From UBA1672 sp051967755 (GTDB lineage: Bacteria > Pseudomonadota > Alphaproteobacteria > Micavibrionales > Micavibrionaceae), in the NCBI GenBank assembly GCA_051967755.1, contig JBQDYD010000001.1:62001-126000 (forward strand): DNA of 64,000 nucleotides, written 5' to 3'. Positions within the stretch are counted from its first letter, which is position 1. Each line of letters opens with the position of its first letter. Positions 8,398 to 17,264 of this stretch are shown piece by piece. A program made the translations under genes and the position numbers. The notes under the pieces are model-generated. The model was not told the DNA's origin. It searched no databases and saw only the letters and a program-made list of their open reading frames with translations.

Positions 8398-9198
8398 CTA
8401 CGGCTTGTTTTCCGACTTAGGAAAGAAAACACCCTTCACGCGGCCTGAAGAACTTTCGCTTGAGCCGAATATCTTACTCACGTTTGTTTTGAGATTAAGC
8501 TCCGCGCGCGCACCTTCCAGAACATTCGGGCCACGCGTAATTTTAACGTTATCTATTAATTCTGCCATACTTGTATCGGCCTTATACACGGCACGATCCC
8601 CGTTGAGCACCTCAGTCGGCGTTGTAATCACAACATTACCAATGCCCTCTAATGACTTCAAAACGCGCTTTCCGTTTTTGTCTTCCACAAAAATCGCAAT
8701 CATTTTATCAGCTTCCAGCTTATCGCCCTCGCGAATGGCAACGGCATTCCCTATCGCCTCCAGCCGTCCCTGATTAACCCAATATTGCATTTTATCCTTG
8801 GCCGTCACGGTTTGATCTTCTGATACCAGCTTCAGATTACGCCCCGTCATGACCGCAAAGGCTTTGTCGACATCGTAAACCGCCTTGTCACCATATGCCG
8901 TGCTACTGGATGTTTTGATTTTCACACGACCTGTCGCCTGAATTAGGTAAATATCAATATTACTGGTCTTGCTTTCACGATACTTGGCAACCAAAAGATC
9001 AGACAACAGCGTTGTATCGCCCTGCTTTGCCTTTACATTTTTTTTGGCCTTAAAATATAATTCGTTTCTATGCCATTCCAGACTGTCATCTGCCGTGATT
9101 TCAAGCGGCTTATTTTTATCAGGATTGCTTTGTGCATGGCCTGTAACAGGCAACAAAACACCTAAAAATACTAAGAACGAAACGACGCGAAATACCAT
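8398..9198 (-). CDS. lptA: LPS transport periplasmic bridge protein
   Basis: Product of 266 residues with a signal peptide ending about residue 22 (GHA/QS), then an OstA/LptA beta-jellyroll domain with repeated LEITADDSLEW, ATGRVKI, AYGDKAVYD and LNGDRAVY strands. Carries lipopolysaccharide across the periplasm between LptC and LptD. The C-terminal part from about 165 is longer than in E. coli LptA (185 residues). Start codon overlaps the lptC stop, so translation is probably coupled. Confidence 0.9.
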   Translation of the reverse strand: MVFRVVSFLVFLGVLLPVTGHAQSNPDKNKPLEITADDSLEWHRNELYFKAKKNVKAKQGDTTLLSDLLVAKYRESKTSNIDIYLIQATGRVKIKTSSSTAYGDKAVYDVDKAFAVMTGRNLKLVSEDQTVTAKDKMQYWVNQGRLEAIGNAVAIREGDKLEADKMIAIFVEDKNGKRVLKSLEGIGNVVITTPTEVLNGDRAVYKADTSMAELIDNVKITRGPNVLEGARAELNLKTNVSKIFGSSESSSGRVKGVFFPKSENKP

Positions 9199-9890
9199 TA
9201 CTCTATACCTTCAAACCCCTTATCAAGCGTTAGTTTCGCAGGGCCTGAGAAAATAATCTCTCCTGTCTCTCCATTTGCCTGCACACCACTGGCCGCGATG
9301 GATAAATCAGGGCCACTACCACTTACGTTTTTTTCAGACCATGCCAAATTCTTTTTCATATCAATATGCGCTTCACTGCTTTGAATGCTATAGCCCTGAC
9401 CATGCTCAAGCATTACATCCCCCTCCAGAAAGAAACGCTCAGTATCCTGACGGTAAGCCCCTTTTTCAGAGGTCATCGTTACCTTAACCCCATCCTTCAT
9501 TGTCATCATACCAACAGGACGATCCAGCATAATCAGATCTTTATTCAACTCCCCCTGTATCGCGCGTTCAGCAATAATTTGATACGGCAGGTTGTTATTA
9601 TCCGTGCTTTCAAACTTAGGATTCAATAGCTCATTCTTTGCAATTTTTTGATCCTGTAAATCAGGCGCCTTTGTCGTTTCCTCGGCATTCACCACAACCT
9701 GTTCCTCAAGCCCGGGACTAATAAATAAAATCGCAATCACGACGACCGCGGCCAACGGCAAAGCCAACCTCATCAAACGAACAAAATTTGTATATGTTCT
9801 GGAAATTTCAGTATCACGATCACGGCGGCTTAACCGATCCATACGATCAGATTGCTCTACCAACTCAGAACTGTCGTTATAATCTTCCAT
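9198..9890 (-). CDS. lptC: LPS export system protein LptC
   Basis: Product of 230 residues: charged cytoplasmic N-terminus, one membrane helix at about 41-60 (LRLALPLAAVVVIAILF), then a periplasmic beta-jellyroll domain (PYQIIAERAIQ, FFLEGDVMLEHGQG, VQANGETGEIIFSG). Receives LPS from LptB2FG and hands it to LptA. Overlaps the lptA start by one base and lies in the usual kdsD-lptC-lptA order. Confidence 0.9.
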   Translation of the reverse strand: MEDYNDSSELVEQSDRMDRLSRRDRDTEISRTYTNFVRLMRLALPLAAVVVIAILFISPGLEEQVVVNAEETTKAPDLQDQKIAKNELLNPKFESTDNNNLPYQIIAERAIQGELNKDLIMLDRPVGMMTMKDGVKVTMTSEKGAYRQDTERFFLEGDVMLEHGQGYSIQSSEAHIDMKKNLAWSEKNVSGSGPDLSIAASGVQANGETGEIIFSGPAKLTLDKGFEGIE

Positions 9891-9983
9891 CGCAGGCTTC
9901 CCATGGGTTAAGGAATTGTGGAGATAGAGCGTATCACTAAGAAGTTTGAAAGTAAAAGACGTAAAATCCTGTATTCCGACTTT

Positions 9984-11012
9984 TTACGCGACGCCCGCCT
10001 GCAGGCAATCTTGCAAACGGATCATCCCGCACGCCTTACCTGCATCATCTGTGACAATAAGGCTGGTGATGTACTGTCCTTGCGTTTTTGTCATCACATC
10101 GAGCGCCTCAACCGCAAGCGCGTCTTTTGAAATCGACTTGGGGCTTCCGCTCATGATTTTCGTGACAGGTTGTTGCAATAAGTCCGCAGACATATGACGT
10201 TTTAAATCGCCGTCCGTTACAATACCTTGCAACACATCACCGTCAAAAACCATCACGGAACCAAGGTTCTTTTCCGTTAGAACGATAAGCGCCTCATCCA
10301 TCATAGCGCTGACAGAAACCTTAGGCAGCCTATCACCTGAGACCATAAGCTCAGCAACAGTCAGTAGCTTTTGCCCAAGCTTACCGCCAGGATGAAAGAC
10401 TTTATACTGCTCCGGCGTGAGGCCCATACGCTCCAATAATGCAATAGCCAGCGCATCACCATAGGCGATCATCATGGTGGTAGAGGTTGTCGGCGCCAAA
10501 CCGTTCGGGCACACTTCCCCAACTTGCGGTAACAATAATGTAATGTCCGCATGTTTCGCTAAGGTTGATTCCGACTTACTCGTCATCGCGATCAGTGTGA
10601 TATCGTATCTACGCGTATAATGAATGAGATCAGACAGCTCCGAATTTTCACCTGAATTCGATAACATCAAAACCACATCATTTTCCGTGATCATCCCCAT
10701 ATCACCATGACTGGCCTCGCCCGGATGAACGAAATAAGACGGCGTTCCCGTCGATGCCATTGTCGCGGCAATTTTTCGCGCCACGTGACCGCTTTTACCG
10801 ATGCCGGCAACGATTAGCCTGCCTGAAACGTGCTCAACCTCTTTCATAGAGTTAATCGCGTCAACAGCCTTATAAAAAGAAGCATCAATACCGGAAGCCA
10901 AAGTCTGCAGTGCCTTGGCTTCTGCTTCCAACACATCCACGGCGCACTTTATATCTTTGCGCTCAACATCTGCGTTTTTCGGCTTTTCTTCTATTTTCTT
11001 TGCCACGTTCAC
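9984..11012 (-). CDS. kdsD: Arabinose-5-phosphate isomerase
   Basis: Product of 342 residues (KdsD/KpsF family). SIS domain with AGIGKSGHVARKIAATMASTG (about 69-89), SNSGENSE (118-125) and the HPGG-LG signature (207-213), followed by two CBS domains (about 220-340). Converts ribulose-5-phosphate to arabinose-5-phosphate, the first step towards the Kdo sugar of LPS inner core, consistent with the adjoining lpt genes. Confidence 0.95.
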   Translation of the reverse strand: MNVAKKIEEKPKNADVERKDIKCAVDVLEAEAKALQTLASGIDASFYKAVDAINSMKEVEHVSGRLIVAGIGKSGHVARKIAATMASTGTPSYFVHPGEASHGDMGMITENDVVLMLSNSGENSELSDLIHYTRRYDITLIAMTSKSESTLAKHADITLLLPQVGEVCPNGLAPTTSTTMMIAYGDALAIALLERMGLTPEQYKVFHPGGKLGQKLLTVAELMVSGDRLPKVSVSAMMDEALIVLTEKNLGSVMVFDGDVLQGIVTDGDLKRHMSADLLQQPVTKIMSGSPKSISKDALAVEALDVMTKTQGQYITSLIVTDDAGKACGMIRLQDCLQAGVA

Positions 11013-11031
11013 GTTTTAACCTTCAAAAGAA

Positions 11032-11640
11032 TTAATGTTCAAAAATATCGTAATACCACCCGCTCAGATCCAAATCTGCACGGGTCGTTACGAAATCAAA
11101 ACAGCTCTGAGCAAGCGCTGTGCGCCCTTCTCTCTCCAGCATTGCATCAAGTTTCTTCTTTAGCTGATGCAGATAATAGACATCATTCGCCGCATAGCTT
11201 AGCTGCTCGGAGCTTAATTCCGCCGCACCCCAATCAGATGATTGGTGCTGTTTATTCAATTCAACGCCAATCAATTCACGGCACAAGTGCCTCAGGCTAT
11301 GTTTATCGGTATAAGTACGCACTAATTTTGATGCGATTTTCGTGCAATACACGTTCGGGCACTCTACGCCCAAAGAATATTTCAATATCGCCACATCAAA
11401 GCGCGCAAAATGGAAAAGTTTTTGTACAGACTCATCCGCAACCAACTTCTTTAAATTCGGTGCATCAAAGGTGCTGTCGGTCATTTGCACCAAATGTGCA
11501 TTTCCATCACCACTTGAGAGCTGCACAAGACAGAGCCTGTCTCGTTTTGGGTTAAGACCAAGCGTTTCTGTATCAATCGCGACGACCTTTCCTAAATCCA
11601 GGTCATCAGGTAAATCATTCTTATGTAATGTAATACTCAT
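11032..11640 (-). CDS. rnd: Short ribonuclease D-like 3'-5' exonuclease
   Basis: Product of 202 residues with only the DEDDy exonuclease domain: Exo I DTE at 23-25, Exo II with Asp82 (HFARFD), Exo III with Tyr149 and Asp153 (YAAND). The HRDC domains of E. coli RNase D (about 375 residues) are absent, the normal short form in Alphaproteobacteria. Likely trims tRNA or other RNA 3' ends. Ends 20 bases before kdsD. Confidence 0.9.
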   Translation of the reverse strand: MSITLHKNDLPDDLDLGKVVAIDTETLGLNPKRDRLCLVQLSSGDGNAHLVQMTDSTFDAPNLKKLVADESVQKLFHFARFDVAILKYSLGVECPNVYCTKIASKLVRTYTDKHSLRHLCRELIGVELNKQHQSSDWGAAELSSEQLSYAANDVYYLHQLKKKLDAMLEREGRTALAQSCFDFVTTRADLDLSGWYYDIFEH

Positions 11641-11862
11641 AACAATTATAAAATCCGTATATAGTTTCCGTTTCCAAGCGCCTGCTATCCTAGAGGAAAC
11701 TTAAGATTAAATAAACAAAGGATTTTTCACTTTATTTATTAGTGTTTTTTTAAAGATTTTTTTGTCATTATCAATATGGATTATACTAAGGTATTATAAT
11801 TTTTGTTATTCTATAAAAAACCATGCGCATCGCAACAGGGACAAATATAAGGGCACATTACT

Positions 11863-12693
11863 ATGAAAATCCTCGTCGTTGACAGAGAAGACATTACATC
11901 CGAACTCATGAGCAGCCGCCTTGATCCCCTCGGACATAAAATCACGGCAGAACCGGTTAAAAACAATGCTGTTGATCGACTGGCCAAAGAAGAATACGAC
12001 ATTATATTTATTGACCCCGCCCCCCTGACAAGCGCACAGCCGGTTATTTTGAACTTACGACGCGCCACCGCACGTTACTCTTATATTGTGCAGATGGGCG
12101 CAGAAACCCCACAAACAGAAGCCATTCAAAGCGGCGCAAACGATGCGATCCACAAACCTATTGACCCGGATTTGCTTGATACATCAATAGAAAATGCAGG
12201 CTATCTTTTATCCCTCATCCGAAGAATTGGTGATGATAGCGAAGACTTCCCGAGTGCGGGTGGTATTATTGCGAAATCAGCTTTCAACCAACTTTTCTTG
12301 TCTGCGATTGATCGTGCGGATCGCTATGGTGAACGTACATTTATCGTTTTCATTGGCATGAAAAACTATCACAATATTTATGAGAATGAAGGCCCGTATG
12401 CCGCGGATTACCTCGTTGCGAAACTCTCAAAATATTTGGTTCGCCTACGCCGTCAATCAGACATTATCGCGCAAACAGAAAGTTTCGAATATGCATTGCT
12501 GTTGCAACGCCCATTATATGAAACCGAGCCGTTAGAGGCCGCCAACCGTTTTGCCGAAGCCATCACTGATTTTCCTGACATGTTTAAAACAGATGGTGAA
12601 GCCCCTGAAATTTATGTACAGCTGATCGACCTTCCCGTCGGTTCACGAATCATTCGTCACGACATAACCAAGGATCACGTTCGCGGCACTTAA
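11863..12693 (+). CDS. Receiver domain joined to a degenerate GGDEF domain
   Basis: Product of 276 residues. Residues 1-115 are a CheY-like receiver: Asp7 of the acidic pocket (its partner is Arg8 instead of Asp), phosphoacceptor Asp51 (IIFID) and Lys98 (HKP). The switch Ser/Thr is not obvious. Residues 130-265 align in pattern with a GGDEF domain (AFNQLFLSAIDRADRYGERTF, then RRQSDIIAQ), but the catalytic loop reads TESFEY where GGDEF is expected, so cyclic-di-GMP synthesis is unlikely. Could act as a phosphorylation-dependent scaffold. It precedes polysaccharide export genes by 170 bases, suggesting but not proving a role in their control. Confidence 0.75.
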   Translation: MKILVVDREDITSELMSSRLDPLGHKITAEPVKNNAVDRLAKEEYDIIFIDPAPLTSAQPVILNLRRATARYSYIVQMGAETPQTEAIQSGANDAIHKPIDPDLLDTSIENAGYLLSLIRRIGDDSEDFPSAGGIIAKSAFNQLFLSAIDRADRYGERTFIVFIGMKNYHNIYENEGPYAADYLVAKLSKYLVRLRRQSDIIAQTESFEYALLLQRPLYETEPLEAANRFAEAITDFPDMFKTDGEAPEIYVQLIDLPVGSRIIRHDITKDHVRGT

Positions 12694-12773
12694 ATTTTGC
12701 TCGGCGCGCACTTTAATCACATAATTTTTGATATTTAATTCACAATTTCGGTAAATTTCCCGATTTTCAATTG

Positions 12774-12802
12774 GTCTTTGCTTGCTCGCCCACAGCAAAG
12801 AC
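12774..12802. repeat. Inverted repeat upstream of the polysaccharide export gene
   Basis: A nine-base perfect inverted repeat (12774-12782 with 12794-12802, GTCTTTGCT/AGCAAAGAC) around an 11-base loop. It is not followed by a strong T run, so it may be an operator or leader hairpin rather than a terminator. It lies 60 bases before the start at 12863. Confidence 0.4.
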
Positions 12803-12862
12803 ACTATCATGTTTTTATACAAAATTGGTCACCAACCCCATCAGGAACCTTTGTAAAAATAC

Positions 12863-13477
12863 ATGTTTTTCAAGGCTTTAAAAGCAGGATTTATTTCCAC
12901 CCTAGCCCTTTTTATGGTCATGAGTCACCATGGCATTTCTGATGCTGTTGCAAAAACTACGGCTGACAAGGCTTCGGGTCATTTTCAAAAAGGCGGCACA
13001 ATCGAAATAACCGTACAAGATGAAGATGCCCTGACTAACACCTACTATATTACAAATGAAGGCACTGTTCAGATCCCGCTGATCGGTGAGGTTAATGTCT
13101 TAAACAAAACCTCTGTGGCCATACAAAATGAAATCACCAAAAAATTAAAAGACGGGTACATAAACAACCCCATAGTCACTGTAAAGACCCCCGCTTTAAT
13201 TCAAACAACCAGCATTAAACCAACAAAAAAAGCCCCGAATGAAAAAACAGTTTATATCATCGGCGCGGTTAAAAAACCCGGCTATTACACTCTGCCGGAA
13301 AATGCGCATCACCTTTTAAGCGTTATCGCGATTGCCGGCGGGTATACAGACAAAGCCAATTCAAAAGAATTTGATATCGTTCGTAACATTGACGGAAAGC
13401 ATTACAGAAAAACCGCGCAGGTTGGTGCAATCGAATATGTCGATGGCGATATCATCATCATAAAGGAGCGTTTTTAA
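12863..13477 (+). CDS. Polysaccharide export protein, Wza/KpsD-like
   Basis: Product of 204 residues: signal-like hydrophobic N-terminus (residues 8-28), Poly_export domain (about 43-110, GGTIEITVQDEDALTNTYYITNEGTVQIPLIGEV) and an SLBB domain (about 128-200, VYIIGAVKKPGYYTLPENAHHLLSVIAIAGGYT). There is no lipobox Cys, and the protein is shorter than Wza. Probably an outer-membrane or periplasmic export component paired with the kinase/co-polymerase encoded 16 bases downstream. Confidence 0.88.
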   Translation: MFFKALKAGFISTLALFMVMSHHGISDAVAKTTADKASGHFQKGGTIEITVQDEDALTNTYYITNEGTVQIPLIGEVNVLNKTSVAIQNEITKKLKDGYINNPIVTVKTPALIQTTSIKPTKKAPNEKTVYIIGAVKKPGYYTLPENAHHLLSVIAIAGGYTDKANSKEFDIVRNIDGKHYRKTAQVGAIEYVDGDIIIIKERF

Positions 13478-13493
13478 ACGATAGACAGGCTCC

Positions 13494-15578
13494 ATGACAC
13501 AATTAAGACACATCAAAACATCAGATAAAACCCAACAGATTTCAACCATTCTGCACAGAAGGAAAATGGCTGTCACCGGGCTGTTTCTGCTTTGCTTTTC
13601 TGCATCTGCGGTTGCTATCCAAAACATAAAACCTGTGTACGAGGCCACAGCGGCGATCTCCTTTGAAAACCAAGATATCGCCTACGTTAACACCCAAAAG
13701 CACGTCATAAAATCACTCGATATCGGGCGCAAAGTTGTTGAGGGTTTAAATCTCTACGAAGACCCGCAATTCGCTAAAATTAAATTGCCCGATGATCCGA
13801 AGTTCAGAGCCTTAAATTTAGCAGGCACGACAAGCAATATTGATGCCACAGATATGGTATCAAAAGAGCATGCGGCCCTGATACATAATGTACTGGCGCC
13901 GTTAACAATCTCTCATCCTGAAAACTCACAGGTTTTAACATTATCCTATTACGACGCAGACCCTGAAAAAGCCGCGCGCATTTTATCTTCTGTTATTCGC
14001 CATTACAGCGCAGAACAACAAGATAAAGCCGTTTATACACCACAGGGCATACCGCAAAATAACTCCGCGCTTTATTCATCTGTGAAAAACAGCCTTGATC
14101 AAGTCAATGCAACTTTGGTGAATTTGCAAACACATCAAAGCCCTGCTTTCGCAACTGAAAAATACATACAAGACGAAGCCTCAGCAGACAGTGTGAAAAA
14201 GCTCACTCAACTGGAGGAACTACGCGCTCCGTTCGTCATGGAAAACGGCGCGCTTTTTGTTAATATGCGCGCCCCCGCAGTGACTGGGTCATCCACGATC
14301 CAATCATTACAAAAAGACAAAAGAGAGACTTTAAAAAATCTAACCGCCACCCTGGGAAAGTACGGAAAAAAGCATCCAAAAATCAAAGCATTAAAGGCAG
14401 ATATCTCGGCGCTTGATATTCAAATTTATGACGAAGCGAATGCCATAATGCTGCAGATTGACCGCGATTACGCAAAAGCAAAAACCGCAGCACAATCACA
14501 CAAAGAAGAGCGTTATGCTGCGCAAAGTAATGAGATGCTGCGACATGCTGAGACGTTCAATCAAATTGAAACAAGCCTCTCAGGCTTTGAAGACGTAATG
14601 CACGACATAAATTACGCGCCAAGCCTCGTAAGCGTAACCACATCATCCGCATCCTTGATGCCGAAAATAATAAGCCCGGCAACAGCGCCACTTGCCCCCG
14701 TGTTTCCAAACAAAGTTGTGTTTACTGCCTTTGCGCTCCTCATTTCCGGTTTGCTCTCCGCATTGATCGTCGTCCTGATAGAACGCGGGCGCAAAACCTA
14801 TATCAGTGGGCGCCAACTTGAAACCGATCTGGATATGCCTTGTTACGCACTTATCCCTGACTTAAAAACAGCCAAGGGCAAGCAACCTGCAGATTACATC
14901 ATGGAAAATCCGGGTTCTGATCTGGCCGAAGCCGTTCGCGCCCTACGTACCAGCATCAAACTGGGCGTAAAAGAAAAAAGACATAGCGGCCGTGTTATCG
15001 CACTGACCTCTTCTTATACAAACGAAGGGAAAACAACACTTTCTACGATGCTCGCGCGCTCTGCCGCGCGCACGGGCGAACGCGTTTTGTTAATTGATGC
15101 GGACCTGAGAACACCGTCTGTACATAAAACAACAGGAAGAAAGCACCCCAATTCACTGGTCGACTTCCTGTCAGGAAAAAGCAAGCCCGAAGAAATCATC
15201 GACACCAAGGACCCCTCCGGCATGCATGTGATTTACTCACACGCAGTCCCTTACAGCGCGCTGGATTTCTTATCGTCTCGCAAAATGGACAAGCTGATAA
15301 TGGCCGTACGCAGCGAATATGACCTTGTCATTATCGATACGCCTGCCTCTATGGCGCTCAGTGATGCACGTGCTATTCAGAAAAATTGTGACTTGCTCTT
15401 GTATTTAGTGGCCTGGCATAAGACCAGACATGAAGTTGTCCACAACGGAATTTCACAATTTACAAAATCCGAAAACCAAGAAATAGCAACGGTTTTGAGC
15501 AAGGTTGACGTGAAAAAACACGTTCAATATGGCTTCGGAAGCGTTGTTAGCGATTATGGCACATACCAACCGGCCTAA
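13494..15578 (+). CDS. Wzc-type polysaccharide co-polymerase with BY-kinase domain
   Basis: Product of 694 residues. An N-terminal Wzz-type chain-length domain lies between membrane helices near 25-45 and 405-430, with coiled-coil periplasmic segments between them. The cytoplasmic tyrosine autokinase has Walker A NEGKTTL near 511, Walker A' LLIDADLR near 531 and Walker B LVIIDTPAS near 612. Three tyrosines fall within the last 20 residues (QYGF, DYGTY), the C-terminal cluster that such kinases autophosphorylate to control polymer length. Follows the Wza-like gene closely; no glycosyltransferase, flippase or polymerase gene is nearby. Confidence 0.92.
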   Translation: MTQLRHIKTSDKTQQISTILHRRKMAVTGLFLLCFSASAVAIQNIKPVYEATAAISFENQDIAYVNTQKHVIKSLDIGRKVVEGLNLYEDPQFAKIKLPDDPKFRALNLAGTTSNIDATDMVSKEHAALIHNVLAPLTISHPENSQVLTLSYYDADPEKAARILSSVIRHYSAEQQDKAVYTPQGIPQNNSALYSSVKNSLDQVNATLVNLQTHQSPAFATEKYIQDEASADSVKKLTQLEELRAPFVMENGALFVNMRAPAVTGSSTIQSLQKDKRETLKNLTATLGKYGKKHPKIKALKADISALDIQIYDEANAIMLQIDRDYAKAKTAAQSHKEERYAAQSNEMLRHAETFNQIETSLSGFEDVMHDINYAPSLVSVTTSSASLMPKIISPATAPLAPVFPNKVVFTAFALLISGLLSALIVVLIERGRKTYISGRQLETDLDMPCYALIPDLKTAKGKQPADYIMENPGSDLAEAVRALRTSIKLGVKEKRHSGRVIALTSSYTNEGKTTLSTMLARSAARTGERVLLIDADLRTPSVHKTTGRKHPNSLVDFLSGKSKPEEIIDTKDPSGMHVIYSHAVPYSALDFLSSRKMDKLIMAVRSEYDLVIIDTPASMALSDARAIQKNCDLLLYLVAWHKTRHEVVHNGISQFTKSENQEIATVLSKVDVKKHVQYGFGSVVSDYGTYQPA

Positions 15579-15598
15579 AAATCGCATATTATATTGGC

Positions 15599-15943
15599 AT
15601 GCGAATCGCTGAACCTCAAATCTCGAGGCGCGGGGCGTTTCTTTTCGTTGCCCTGTTTTCATGCCTACAAATCACTCTTGGCTTTTTCCTTATCAATGGA
15701 AACGGCCACGATTCTGTATTGTCCGCACAAATTGATACTCCTGCGACCTACGCCGAAGCACCCACCCTTAACGAAATGGAACAATTTGCCCTTGGCGTAT
15801 CCTCCATAGAGCCCGCAGCCGGCTTTCCTACCGATGCATCACTTTCTGATGCCCTCCCCCAAGAAGAAGACCAAGATATCATCAACCAAAAACTTATCGA
15901 AGCCCTGACAACCTTATCCACCAAGGATTCCGGAGAACAGTAA
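15599..15943 (+). CDS. Unknown single-pass membrane protein
   Basis: Product of 114 residues: short basic N-terminus, one hydrophobic helix (about residues 11-33) and a Pro/Ala/Glu-rich acidic tail. No family recognised. The stop overlaps the ATG of the next gene (TAATG), so the two are translationally coupled and probably work together. It follows the BY-kinase gene after 20 bases on the same strand, suggesting the same transcript. Confidence 0.65.
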   Translation: MRIAEPQISRRGAFLFVALFSCLQITLGFFLINGNGHDSVLSAQIDTPATYAEAPTLNEMEQFALGVSSIEPAAGFPTDASLSDALPQEEDQDIINQKLIEALTTLSTKDSGEQ

Positions 15944-16809
15944 TGTCTTACTACTCATCGAAACACCCCGGCTTGTTTATCTATATGATACTGGTCAGCA
16001 TCACAGTGATTGGCTTCTTATTTTTTGATATGGGTTCATTTTTTATTGGTATCCTCTCCGTGATTTGGGGGATTTATACCGCCATGCGCGCGCTTAGCCT
16101 TTTTGAAATGAGTGAGCATTACGAAGCCTACGCCTCCATGCAGGATCCATCCAAAAACAACAATGCGCAAACCTCCTCCCTTGCCTATGATCTGATGAAT
16201 CGTATGAATCGCGGCCGCAACATGAAACGCGGTATGCTTGCGCTTTATTGCCTGCATGAACGCACCATCTTATGGTTTATGCTTGCGCTCCTCTACACTG
16301 CGTACCATCTGCATACAGCCTCTGTGGTACAAAGTAAGGCCGCATTGATGGAAACTATGTGCACTCTGTTTATGATCGGCGCCGCCTTTTGGGCGGGCCA
16401 AAGCTACGCCCACAGCAAACGCGTCGCACGCGCACTCAGCGCCCTTTTCGGCGTATTATTCGTCATGAGCCTTTTCAAGCTCAGGGCATCAATAAATTTA
16501 AGCGTACTGGATAGTGGTTTGGCACAAAGCGGGATCCTCAATCTAGGGCAGCCTGAAATCCTTTTGCTGATTTTAATGCTATATAGCATCGCCATTTTGC
16601 TCTTCGCGCTGGTTGAACAAAAGAACAGCCCCGCCAATATTGTCGTTGGCCTTGCGCTTGTCTGTATCATGGCGGCGTGTCATATCCTGCTCATCCCATC
16701 AGCGGCGACCACCGCTTTATGGCTTTCCGGTTGGGGTCTGTTTTCGGTGTTTTGGGTGCGCTCTTATGGTACGCAGCAAAAACGTTATGTGCTTTATCAG
16801 TGCGAATAA
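15943..16809 (+). CDS. Unknown multi-pass membrane protein
   Basis: Product of 288 residues with about eight predicted hydrophobic helices, beginning near residues 10-30 and 32-48 and ending near 262. A hydrophilic loop of some 45 residues (around 55-100, Met/Asn/Arg-rich) separates the first two helices from the rest. No catalytic motif recognised; it does not look like Wzx or Wzy. Coupled to the preceding gene by TAATG and ends in front of a terminator, so it closes the polysaccharide export transcript. Confidence 0.65.
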   Translation: MSYYSSKHPGLFIYMILVSITVIGFLFFDMGSFFIGILSVIWGIYTAMRALSLFEMSEHYEAYASMQDPSKNNNAQTSSLAYDLMNRMNRGRNMKRGMLALYCLHERTILWFMLALLYTAYHLHTASVVQSKAALMETMCTLFMIGAAFWAGQSYAHSKRVARALSALFGVLFVMSLFKLRASINLSVLDSGLAQSGILNLGQPEILLLILMLYSIAILLFALVEQKNSPANIVVGLALVCIMAACHILLIPSAATTALWLSGWGLFSVFWVRSYGTQQKRYVLYQCE

Positions 16810-16865
16810 CTTGACATTAAAGGAAAATAATCCTATAAATTAATCAAATACCCACAATTACGTCT

Positions 16866-16898
16866 AAACTCTGCCGATCGCTCGCGCAGAGTTTTTTA
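16866..16898 (+). terminator. Rho-independent terminator after the polysaccharide export operon
   Basis: Nine-base inverted repeat AAACTCTGC (16866-16874) with GCAGAGTTT (16886-16894) followed by T residues to 16897. It lies 57 bases after the membrane protein stop. Confidence 0.85.
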
Positions 16899-16915
16899 TA
16901 TATAGGAGCATGAAT

Positions 16916-17251
16916 ATGAGCACTTTATTACCTCAAGATTTAAACGACAACCCGATCCCCGCCTTGCGCATGAAATCAGGCGGTGCGCATACAATATCTG
17001 TTGGGGCATCCTCTACGCGCAATGCCTCGGCATTTGATGCAGGCACACAAATCATCAGCCTTTATGCCGATGTCCCGACCTATATTGCGTTTGGTGATGC
17101 CTCTGTCACCGCCAGCGCCAGCGATCATTTCCTGCCTGCGGGTCTGTATTATGATGTATCGATCGGCGGCGACCACAGCAATCACTACACGCATATTGCT
17201 GCGCTTCAGGCCGGCGGTGCAGGCACGCTTTATATTTCTGAAAAGGAATAG
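16916..17251 (+). CDS. Small phage-decoration-like protein
   Basis: Product of 111 residues, no signal peptide or membrane helix. The pattern with ISLYADVPTYIAFGDASVTASASDHFLPAGLYYDVSIG resembles small beta-rich proteins found among phage structural genes, where a repeat of 'value in range, default on missing' loops occurs; this is a weak visual resemblance. Start at 16916 was preferred to 16910 because GGAG lies seven bases upstream of it and only one base from the earlier ATG. It is isolated between a terminator and the convergent recR, so may be a phage remnant or a domesticated gene. Confidence 0.5.
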   Translation: MSTLLPQDLNDNPIPALRMKSGGAHTISVGASSTRNASAFDAGTQIISLYADVPTYIAFGDASVTASASDHFLPAGLYYDVSIGGDHSNHYTHIAALQAGGAGTLYISEKE

Positions 17252-17264
17252 AAGTATTGCGCCT

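Noticed and set aside
10830..11555. 241-codon ORF on the plus strand across kdsD and the rnd-like gene
   Set aside because: It lies opposite two well-recognised genes and its product has no domain.
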